The notes below the pieces were generated by a model that saw only the letters and a program-made list of their open reading frames with translations, searched no databases and was not told the origin of the DNA. A stretch of DNA of 12,301 nucleotides, taken from NCBI GenBank assembly GCA_002363095.1, contig DEWC01000061.1, positions 1-12,301 of the forward strand. Reading direction: 5' to 3'. Both the position numbers and the translations under genes were made by a program. Every line of letters begins with the position of its first letter. The first letter of the stretch is position 1. Below are positions 1 to 5,125 of this stretch, piece by piece. Source of the DNA: Ruminococcaceae bacterium UBA3220 (lineage in GTDB: Bacteria; Bacillota; Clostridia; Oscillospirales; Acutalibacteraceae).

Positions 1-23
1 CGCGGAAAACCGCCGAAACATTA

Positions 24-1235
24 TTATTTATCGGAAAGCGCCGCGATTCCGGGAAGTTCTTTGCCCTCGAGGAATTCGAGCGAAGCGCCGCCGCCTGTTG
101 AAATATGGGTCATCTTATCGCCGAAGCCCAATGTATTGACTGCCGCGGCACTGTCTCCGCCGCCGATAACGGTAACGGCATCAGAATCGGCAAGAGCCTT
201 TGCAACCGCAAATGTGCCCTTGGCAAGCGTCGGATTTTCAAAAACGCCCATAGGTCCGTTCCAAACAACAGTCTTGGCGTTCATAACTTCTTGAGCAAAA
301 AGTTCTGCCGTTTTAGGACCGATATCAAGGCTCATCATATCGTCGGGAATCTTATCGGCATCGACAACGCTGACTTCGATTTCGGCGTCAATCGGATCGG
401 GGAAATCCTTAGCAATAGTGCAGTCAATCGGAAGAAGAATTTTTACACCCTTTTCCTGTGCTTTTTTGAGCATATCTTTGCAGTAATCAACCTTTTCGGC
501 ATCAAAAAGCGAGGTGCCTATACCGTAGCCCTTTGCGGCAAGGAATGTATACGCCATACCGCCGCCAATTATAAGAGTATCGGCTTTATTTAAAAGATTT
601 TCGATAACGGTAAGCTTATCGGCAACCTTTGCGCCGCCCAAAATGGTAACGAAAGGACGCTCGGGATTATCGACTGCGCTTCCTAAATATTTAAGTTCTT
701 TTCCGATAAGATAACCTGCGGCAGCCTCATCAACAAATGATACAACGCCTACAGTTGAGCAATGCGCTCTGTGTGCGGTTCCGAAAGCATCATTTACAAA
801 AACATCCGCAAGGCTTCCGAGTTCTTTGGAAAATGTTTCGATGTTCTTGGTTTCCTCTGCGCGGTAACGGGTGTTTTCAAGCAAAACAACATCGCCGTCC
901 TTCATTTCCGAAACGGCTTTTTTGGCATTTGCGCCTACAACCTCGGGGTCGGCGGCAAAAATAACATCCTTACCCAAAAGTTCGGAAAGTCTTTTTGCGA
1001 CCGGCGCTAACGAAAGTTCCGGCTTCGGCTCACCCTTCGGCTTTCCGAGATGCGAACAAAGAATAACCTTTGCTCCGTCGCCGATAAGTTTTTTGATGGT
1101 CGGCAATGCGGCAACGATACGGTTTTCGTCGGTTATAACGCCGGCTTTAAGCGGAACGTTAAAATCGCAACGAACGAGTACCTTTTTGCCCTTTACCTCG
1201 ATATCGTCAACTGTTTTTTTGTTAACTGCGTTCAT
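24..1235 (-). CDS. pgk: Phosphoglycerate kinase
   Basis: This is the glycolytic enzyme that transfers the acyl phosphate of 1,3-bisphosphoglycerate to ADP, giving 3-phosphoglycerate and ATP in the cytosol. The 403-aa length is normal for the bacterial family (about 390-420). Visible family motifs, in order, are RCDFNVPL near the N-terminus, SHLGKPKG, LLENTRYRAEE, DVFVNDAFGTAHRAH (substrate loop), ILGGAKVADKL, GGGMAYTFL, VWNGPMGVFE, and the C-terminal nucleotide-binding GGGDSAAAV with HISTGGGASLEFLEG. The ATG has a good ribosome binding site (AAAGGA, 9 nt upstream), and the gene ends in two tandem TAA codons. It has its own promoter and lies behind the terminator of the preceding small gene, so it is probably transcribed separately from ylbJ. 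Whether tpi, gpm or gap follow cannot be seen, because the window ends 23 bp after the stop. Confidence 0.99.
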   Translation of the reverse strand: MNAVNKKTVDDIEVKGKKVLVRCDFNVPLKAGVITDENRIVAALPTIKKLIGDGAKVILCSHLGKPKGEPKPELSLAPVAKRLSELLGKDVIFAADPEVVGANAKKAVSEMKDGDVVLLENTRYRAEETKNIETFSKELGSLADVFVNDAFGTAHRAHCSTVGVVSFVDEAAAGYLIGKELKYLGSAVDNPERPFVTILGGAKVADKLTVIENLLNKADTLIIGGGMAYTFLAAKGYGIGTSLFDAEKVDYCKDMLKKAQEKGVKILLPIDCTIAKDFPDPIDAEIEVSVVDADKIPDDMMSLDIGPKTAELFAQEVMNAKTVVWNGPMGVFENPTLAKGTFAVAKALADSDAVTVIGGGDSAAAVNTLGFGDKMTHISTGGGASLEFLEGKELPGIAALSDK

Positions 1236-1276
1236 AATTCTGCATCCTTTCAGTTGTTAAAATATTCACACAACAT

Positions 1277-1305
1277 ATTTTACCATTATTTCCCCGATTT
1301 TTCAA
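1277..1305 (-). promoter_or_regulatory. Sigma-A-type promoter of pgk (extended -10)
   Basis: On the minus strand there is a -35 box TTGAAA (1305-1300), a 17-bp spacer and a -10 box TAAAAT (1282-1277). The spacer ends in TGG directly before the -10, which gives an extended -10 (TGn). Transcription would start near 1270 and leave a leader of about 35 nt that contains the pgk ribosome binding site. The promoter lies just downstream of the terminator of the preceding gene. Confidence 0.75.
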
Positions 1306-1314
1306 CCTGCAATT

Positions 1315-1360
1315 TTAAAAAACAAGAAAAAATTGACCGATTCATCAATCAGTCAATTTT
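1315..1360 (-). terminator. Intrinsic terminator of the 72-aa gene, overlapping its stop codon
   Basis: Read on the minus strand, AAAATTGACTGA (1360-1349) pairs with TCGGTCAATTTT (1340-1329). This is a 12-bp stem with one G-U pair and an 8-nt loop, followed by a T-rich run with a T6 block around 1315-1322. The TGA stop codon of the 72-aa gene (1351-1349) is the base of the loop side of the stem. The single mismatch would be C:A on the plus strand but G-U on the minus strand, which supports minus-strand function. Confidence 0.8.
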
Positions 1361-1567
1361 AAAATCAGAAGGCTTGAAATCATTTTTCGGGGTTTGACTG
1401 CCCGGCACCCTTTTTAAAACATCATATTTAAAATGAATACAACAGTCGTTTTTATCCGTAAGCCCTTTTTTTCTGCAAAAAACCTCATCGATAAATTCAG
1501 AAACCGTGCCGTAACGGCAACAACTGCAACGGCGGTTTTCCTTCTTATTGTAATATTTATTTTTCAC
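1349..1567 (-). CDS. Small Cys-rich conserved clostridial protein of unknown function
   Basis: This encodes a 72-aa soluble, basic protein with cysteines at 14, 16, 17, 31, 42 and 43. C14 and C17 form a CxxC; together with C31 and C42 or C43 they could make a four-Cys metal site. It ends in a FKYDVLKRVP-like motif followed by a polar tail. I recall small proteins with the pattern CxxC, a mid Cys-x-KKG and a C-terminal FxYDPLKRxP from many Clostridia, but no function is known to me, and the match is from memory. The start is GTG, with a G-rich GGGGGA about 6 nt upstream. It lies 40 bp behind ylbJ in the same orientation, so it is probably co-transcribed with it. The intrinsic terminator that begins on its stop codon supports it as a real gene. 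Confidence 0.72.
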   Translation of the reverse strand: MKNKYYNKKENRRCSCCRYGTVSEFIDEVFCRKKGLTDKNDCCIHFKYDVLKRVPGSQTPKNDFKPSDFKID

Positions 1568-1607
1568 ACAGCGTCCCCCGCTTTAAAATCAATTTACGGT
1601 GTTTTAT

Positions 1608-2591
1608 TTATTGTAACAAATCTTCGCGCAGATTTCCACCCCTATTTTTGCTTTCGAGTGATAAAATCAGCATTATCACCGAAACGACGGCAGAAAGCGA
1701 GACCGCGGCACGGTCGAAAAACGGTAAAACCGAGACACCGCTTGAAAGTGCAAAAACCGGGACGGATATTTTAAATAATCTTGAAGCAAGACTCATCAAT
1801 CCAAACGAAACAAGCCCATGGCAGACTCTCGATATTAAAAAACTTTTTATATCTACCGCTTTTTCCGCCACCGAAAGCACCTGAAAAATAACGCTAATCC
1901 CGCCAAAGCCGAGCAAAAGGGCGAGCAAAGGCAAATTCCGCGTTTTATTTACCGCCGTTGTTATTTCAAAAAATAATGATAAAAAGCCTATTCCCGATTC
2001 CTCTAAAAACAGATTTACCGCCGAAAAAAGCGCCGTAAATCCGCCTATTTTTAACAGTACCTGTGCCGTCTCACCTACCGTTTCGCAAAAAACATCACTT
2101 ATTCTTACCGCATCGGGCGCCGTTTCGGGGACATCGGAATTGCTTATTTCGGGTAGAAATATAATAAAACCGACAACCGAATAAACTATATTACAAAGAT
2201 ATAACAAAATACCGGCATATAACGAGTTCAGCACGCCTGCGCCGACGACGGAAATACAAAAACCAACCCCCGCGTTTGTGCAGAAAAGAGACAGTGTTTG
2301 AGCGCATTTTTCGGATATTCCTTTGCTTTTAAAGGCGTCCCCTATAAGCTTTGCGCCTACGGTGTAACCGCCTATAAGCGAGAAAAAAAGAATAAAAAAC
2401 GGTTTCATTCTTTTTCCTTTTGCGCCTGTAAACCGTATGGATTTCATAACAAAAGAGGTTATGAAGGTTATCGGAAACAGGGACGGCACAAGGACGCCCC
2501 CGAAAAAAACAAGTCCGGATTTTACCGCGTTTGCCGCAGCTTTCGGGTTTATCAGCAAAAATGCCGTAAATGCAAGGCAAAATATAACCAT
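1608..2591 (-). CDS. ylbJ: Sporulation integral membrane protein YlbJ-like (nucleoside-recognition/gate domain)
   Basis: This is a polytopic membrane protein of 327 aa with roughly nine hydrophobic segments. Its N-terminal half carries the YlbJ pattern: a first helix, an SGLVFF...LVPSLFPI segment, a GGYTVGAK loop (residues 74-81 from the ATG used here), then FCTNAGVGF and VGAGVL. YlbJ of Bacillus subtilis belongs to the mother-cell sigma-E regulon and is needed for normal spore formation; its substrate is unknown. I chose the ATG at 2591 because AAGGA lies 8 nt upstream. An in-frame GTG at 2621 adds 10 residues (with basic KLLRK) but has no clear ribosome binding site, and it would coincide with the likely transcription start of the palindromic promoter. 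The C-terminal half is more divergent, and the tail after the last helix is charged. It diverges from yqfC, another sporulation gene, which supports the call. Confidence 0.82.
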   Translation of the reverse strand: MVIFCLAFTAFLLINPKAAANAVKSGLVFFGGVLVPSLFPITFITSFVMKSIRFTGAKGKRMKPFFILFFSLIGGYTVGAKLIGDAFKSKGISEKCAQTLSLFCTNAGVGFCISVVGAGVLNSLYAGILLYLCNIVYSVVGFIIFLPEISNSDVPETAPDAVRISDVFCETVGETAQVLLKIGGFTALFSAVNLFLEESGIGFLSLFFEITTAVNKTRNLPLLALLLGFGGISVIFQVLSVAEKAVDIKSFLISRVCHGLVSFGLMSLASRLFKISVPVFALSSGVSVLPFFDRAAVSLSAVVSVIMLILSLESKNRGGNLREDLLQ

Positions 2592-2599
2592 AAGCGTTT

Positions 2600-2604
2600 T
2601 CCTT
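2600..2604 (-). promoter_or_regulatory. Ribosome binding site deciding the ylbJ start
   Basis: AAGGA lies 8 nt before the ATG at 2591. The upstream in-frame GTG at 2621 has no comparable site, so the shorter protein is preferred. Confidence 0.6.
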
Positions 2605-2628
2605 AACAATTTAAAAATCACCCGAATA

Positions 2629-2657
2629 AATATATGAAATATGAATTATTTTAATTC
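2629..2657 (-). promoter_or_regulatory. Candidate sigma-E-like promoter of ylbJ
   Basis: On the minus strand a -35-like GAATTAAA (2657-2650), a 13-bp gap and a -10-like CATATATT (2636-2629) resemble the B. subtilis sigma-E pattern (an AT-rich -35 of the type kmATATT and a -10 of CATACAnT). The start of transcription would fall near 2622. This leaves a leader of about 30 nt before the ATG at 2591. The call rests on box similarity and on the known sigma-E control of ylbJ homologues. Confidence 0.4.
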
Positions 2658-2671
2658 GGTTTTCATATATT
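2643..2671 (+). promoter_or_regulatory. Candidate sigma-E-like promoter of yqfC-yqfD
   Basis: This is the mirror image of the ylbJ promoter: -35-like GAATTATT (2643-2650), a 13-bp gap and -10-like CATATATT (2664-2671). Transcription would start near 2678, right at the ribosome binding site GAAAGGA (2678-2684), so the leader would be short. The homologous yqfCD genes of B. subtilis are in the sigma-E regulon. The match is by eye. Confidence 0.42.
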
Positions 2672-2695
2672 TTATCTGAAAGGACGCTTGAAAAA

Positions 2696-2995
2696 ATGAA
2701 AAACGATTTAAAGTTTGTTCCTCCTAAGGAAAAGCAAAGAATACGGTTTTCCGGCACCGAGATTTTGAATTTTAAAAGCCGAATTGAGGTTTTATCGAAT
2801 AAAGAGTTGATTTTGGAGGGTTGCCTCGGGGTTACGCAGTTCAACGATAATTATGTTAAACTCGCCCTGAAAGGCGGAAATCTGATTATTTACGGGAAAA
2901 AATTCGATATCAGCGGTTTTTCGGAAAAGACCATTACCGTTCGCGGTATTATCGAATCACTTGAATTTTGTATAGGAGAAGTAAAAGATGTATAA
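2696..2995 (+). CDS. yqfC: Sporulation protein YqfC (YabP/YqfC family)
   Basis: This is a small soluble protein of 99 aa, a normal length for the family. The YabP/YqfC fold is suggested by a run of beta strands: RIEVLSNKELILEGCLGVTQF, then DNYVKLALKGGNLIIYGKKFDI, then KTITVRGIIESLEF. The GCLGVTQF and GIIESLEF segments match the family's usual GCrGI.eY and GrI.siEf positions. In B. subtilis yqfC is expressed in the mother cell; its biochemical role is unknown. Translation starts at ATG with GAAAGGA upstream. Its stop overlaps the start of yqfD by 8 bp, which suggests coupled translation. Confidence 0.9.
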   Translation: MKNDLKFVPPKEKQRIRFSGTEILNFKSRIEVLSNKELILEGCLGVTQFNDNYVKLALKGGNLIIYGKKFDISGFSEKTITVRGIIESLEFCIGEVKDV

Positions 2996-4145
2996 TTTTT
3001 TTATGATGATTTTCGGATGCTTAAAAATAAGGCTTACGGGAAGCGGAATTGAAAAGCTCTTGACCGAAGCCGCAAAAAAGCGAATACCGATAAGAAATCT
3101 CCGCTATAAAAACATGGCGGTAACCGGCAGCATACAACCTAAATATTTTTTGAAACTGAAAAATGCCCGTAAAGGTATAGATGTTAAGATAAAAATCATC
3201 AAAAAAAGCGGAATAATATTTAAATTGTACCCACACAGAAAGCGTGTGGGATTTATTTTGGGATTTTTGATATTTTTATCGCTCCTCAAATTTTTATCCC
3301 TTTTTGTTTGGGGTGTGAGCGTTGAGGGTAATAAAACCGTATCAACATCGCAAATAATTGCCGTTTGTGAGTCACTCGGCATAAAAAACGGAGTATCTCA
3401 AAACTCTCTCGACCCGAAAACGCTTGCCGATAAAATACTTCTTGAAATCCCAAATCTTACCTGGGCGAGCGTAAACATCGAGGGATGTTATGTTACGGTT
3501 AATGTCAGCGAAGCTGAACGCACCGATGAATACCGCCAAAAACCGCCATCAAATCTTTTGGCGGAAAACTCCGGCACCGTTATACAAATTGATACCGTTT
3601 CGGGAGATACGCTCGTAAACATCGGGGACGCCGTCGCAAAGGGGGATATTCTCGTTTCGGGGATAATTGAGGCTAAGGGGACGCGCTCGTTTGTAAGTTC
3701 CGAAGGTAAAATAATAGCCGAGGTTCAAAAAACCTATGCCGTTACGAAAAAATTCAAGGACTTCCGATATGTTGAAACAAAGCGCGATAAAAGGAGGGTG
3801 TTGACCGCATTATGGCTCGACATACCGCTTTATTTAGGTAAAACAAAGCCGCCTTATTCATATAAATCCGAAACAAAGGAATTATCGTTTTTGGGCAAAA
3901 AAATCCCCGTTGCGGTAACAACGGGGGAATTCATCCTAAAAAAGCGAATTGAGGTAAAATACAGTCGGGAAAACCTCGAAAAAATGCTCACAAAGGAAAT
4001 AGACAACAATATAAAACGCGAAAATGAGCAGGAATACGCTGTTGTTTCGGCGGAATTTACCGAAACTGCCGACGGTCTGACACTCACAAAAACCATAAAA
4101 ACAACCGAAAACATCGCAAAGCAGGTACCGATACATATTGAATAA
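2988..4145 (+). CDS. yqfD: Sporulation membrane protein YqfD
   Basis: This 385-aa protein is close to the usual YqfD length (about 390-400). It has a basic N-terminal cytosolic part (about 1-86), one transmembrane helix at about 87-108 preceded by HRKR, and a large extracytoplasmic part. Right after the helix comes VSVEGNKTVS, a POTRA-like start. It is followed by LTWASVNIEGCYVTVNVSEA and by an NLLAENSGTVIQI...VNIGDAVAKGDILVSG segment typical of the family. B. subtilis yqfD mutants are blocked around engulfment, but the molecular role is unknown. The ATG lies inside the end of yqfC and has its own AGGAGA site (2974-2979). In Bacilli phoH follows yqfD; here the gene is followed at once by a stem-loop, a heptamer array and a convergent gene. 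Confidence 0.95.
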   Translation: MYNFFMMIFGCLKIRLTGSGIEKLLTEAAKKRIPIRNLRYKNMAVTGSIQPKYFLKLKNARKGIDVKIKIIKKSGIIFKLYPHRKRVGFILGFLIFLSLLKFLSLFVWGVSVEGNKTVSTSQIIAVCESLGIKNGVSQNSLDPKTLADKILLEIPNLTWASVNIEGCYVTVNVSEAERTDEYRQKPPSNLLAENSGTVIQIDTVSGDTLVNIGDAVAKGDILVSGIIEAKGTRSFVSSEGKIIAEVQKTYAVTKKFKDFRYVETKRDKRRVLTALWLDIPLYLGKTKPPYSYKSETKELSFLGKKIPVAVTTGEFILKKRIEVKYSRENLEKMLTKEIDNNIKRENEQEYAVVSAEFTETADGLTLTKTIKTTENIAKQVPIHIE

Positions 4146-4171
4146 GGGACGATGAAAGGCATCGTCCCTTA
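4143..4171 (+). terminator. Perfect stem-loop on the yqfD stop codon, possible (bidirectional) terminator
   Basis: TAAGGGACGATG (4143-4154) pairs perfectly with CATCGTCCCTTA (4160-4171) around the loop AAAGG, giving a 12-bp stem. The TAA stop of yqfD forms the first three bases of the stem. Neither strand has a proper U-tract after it (UUAAUAG on plus, UUAUUC on minus), so termination would be weak or would need a factor. It could serve both yqfD and the convergent operon. It could also be part of the repeat element that follows. Confidence 0.55.
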
Positions 4172-4204
4172 ATAGACAATAGATACTAGACTCTAGATGC
4201 TAGA
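4170..4204 (-). repeat. Left heptamer array, five 7-bp units
   Basis: TAGA recurs at 4173, 4180, 4187, 4194 and 4201, an exact 7-bp period over 35 bp. On the plus strand the unit is NNNTAGA; on the minus strand it is TCTANNN. The three variable bases differ between units. The first unit overlaps the end of the yqfD stem-loop. Confidence 0.85.
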
Positions 4205-4268
4205 CCATTGTGTCGCCAAAGCCGACAATTTATAAATCGCTACGCCCGAAATCATTATTGATACATCG

Positions 4269-4303
4269 TCTATTGTCCAGCGTCTGACATCTACCGTCTG
4301 TTA
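4269..4303 (+). repeat. Right heptamer array, five 7-bp units, inverted to the left one
   Basis: TC recurs at 4269, 4276, 4283, 4290 and 4297 with an exact 7-bp period; the units have the form TCTANNN or TC(T/C)(A/G)NNN. Its reverse complement aligns with the left array in register (about 24 of 35 positions equal by eye). A 9-bp perfect inverted repeat, GACAATAGA (4175-4183) with TCTATTGTC (4269-4277), links the two. The last unit contains the TAA stop codon of the 173-aa gene. Confidence 0.75.
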
Positions 4304-4822
4304 TATTATATCAAGATTTTCTGCGACTATCGCCTTGACCTTTGAAAAGAACCAGCAGAAAAGCGCTTCGCCGAGCTCCTGGAAAATCGGGTCGCCGTCA
4401 TGAGAGCAAAGCATGGCAAAGGTCTGACCTATGCGGCGCTCGATATCGTTGTCCCTGCGAAAAGCCAGATAATAAAACGAGAACGCGCCCATATCGGATG
4501 ACGCCTTATAGAGGTCGACGCTCTCGCTTCGAACGGTATCAAGAAAACTCTTTTGGGCAAAGCCTGCCAGCGCGTCATCATTGATATACTCCTCAAAGCC
4601 GGCGGTTGCCGTGAAAGAAAGAAGAAGAATTCTTTGCGCCAAAAATTCGGTATCCGCCAAATTCTCCGCCTTTTGGCTTTTATAGTCGGCGATATATATT
4701 TCGGCAACACTTTTCCCTATTTCCCGTGCTTTTTCTATTTTTTCCTTCGGCAGATTTTGGCTTTCTTCGGTTTTAGGCGCCTTTTTCTCGCCGAAAATCT
4801 TTATATCATTATCATCAAACAT
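4301..4822 (-). CDS. Hypothetical protein, 173 aa, probably helical
   Basis: I do not recognise this protein. It has a charged N-terminal tail (about 1-40, many Lys and Glu) and then a largely alpha-helical, amphipathic body with aromatic-rich stretches (FEEY, FSFYYLAF, LFCWFF). It lacks a signal peptide, a clear transmembrane helix and a recognised catalytic motif. The two cysteines (in MLCSH and LFCWF) are isolated. The ATG has a usable site (GAGTGAGG, 8 nt upstream). The gene lies 40 bp behind the TSCPD gene with no terminator between, so it is probably the last gene of the dgt-dnaG-rpoD operon. A cytosolic accessory protein is possible, but no function can be given. Its stop codon lies inside the right heptamer array. 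Confidence 0.72.
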   Translation of the reverse strand: MFDDNDIKIFGEKKAPKTEESQNLPKEKIEKAREIGKSVAEIYIADYKSQKAENLADTEFLAQRILLLSFTATAGFEEYINDDALAGFAQKSFLDTVRSESVDLYKASSDMGAFSFYYLAFRRDNDIERRIGQTFAMLCSHDGDPIFQELGEALFCWFFSKVKAIVAENLDII

Positions 4823-4862
4823 ACGCTTCGCCTCACTCTTTTTAAACTTTATTAAACTGCCG

Positions 4863-5114
4863 TTAAATCTCGTCTCTTATCGCTTTTAAGGCACGCGAAA
4901 GCTGGTCCGGGCAAGATGTGCCCTTAAACCCGCACTCGATACCTTGAAGCTTTTCGATAACATCATCAACCTTCATCCCTTTTGTAAGGGCACGGATACC
5001 TTTAAGGTTGCCGTTGCAACCGCCTGTATAGACGACATCTTGAATAACGCCGTTTTCAATTTCTATTTCTATTTTTTGCGAACATACGCCCTTAGGGGTA
5101 AATGTATACTTCAT
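4863..5114 (-). CDS. TSCPD domain protein (TIGR03905 type)
   Basis: This is an 83-aa protein made only of a TSCPD domain, named after the motif seen here at residues 66-70. Four cysteines at 11 (KGVCS), 33 (GGCNGN), 61 (IECGF) and 68 (SCPD) fit the conserved Cys set of the family. The GGCNGNLKGI and KLQGIECGFKGTSCPDQL stretches are typical. TSCPD domains also occur at the C-terminus of class II (B12-dependent) ribonucleotide reductases; the role of free-standing copies is not settled. A strong AAGGAGA site precedes the ATG. The gene starts 11 bp after rpoD and is surely co-transcribed with it. A link to nucleotide reduction or metal binding is only an inference, though dgt in the same operon also concerns dNTPs. 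Confidence 0.92.
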   Translation of the reverse strand: MKYTFTPKGVCSQKIEIEIENGVIQDVVYTGGCNGNLKGIRALTKGMKVDDVIEKLQGIECGFKGTSCPDQLSRALKAIRDEI

Positions 5115-5125
5115 AAGATTTCTCC

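Larger units (their letters stand above)
2628..2672. repeat. 45-bp palindrome between divergent ylbJ and yqfC
   Basis: The outer arms AAATATATGAAA (2628-2639) and TTTCATATATTT (2661-2672) are perfect 12-bp inverted repeats. The inner arms GAATTA (2643-2648) and TAATTC (2652-2657) are perfect 6-bp inverted repeats around a TTT centre at 2649-2651. The two 3-bp linkers do not match. All four arms share the symmetry centre at 2650, so the whole element is one dyad. It occupies most of the intergenic space between two sporulation genes. Confidence 0.9.

Noticed and set aside
2..13. Hairpin GCGG-AAAA-CCGC just after pgk
   Set aside because: The stem has only 4 bp and the sequence beyond is outside the window; it could be part of a terminator but cannot be judged.
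105..593. Plus-strand open frames opposite pgk (also 871-1260)
   Set aside because: They lie fully inside pgk on the other strand, with no ribosome binding site or family pattern; they are shadows.
2329..2580. Second minus-strand frame inside ylbJ and the plus-strand frame at 2298-2606
   Set aside because: Both overlap the YlbJ coding frame and show no family pattern of their own.
2592..2621. GTG start for ylbJ at 2621
   Set aside because: No ribosome binding site precedes it, and it would sit at the expected transcription start of the palindromic promoter. The ATG at 2591 has AAGGA at good spacing. It is not fully excluded.
2611..2844. 77-aa minus-strand frame over the yqfC start and the palindrome
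   Set aside because: It lies antisense to yqfC and across the divergent promoter region, with no family pattern.
4205..4268. Riboswitch or small RNA between the heptamer arrays
   Set aside because: Only a 5-bp stem (TGTCG at 4211-4215 with CGACA at 4223-4227) is visible. There is no promoter and no terminator, so it is not supported.
4170..4303. CRISPR array
   Set aside because: The units are 7 bp and contiguous, without 25-40-bp repeats or spacers, and no cas gene is in the window.
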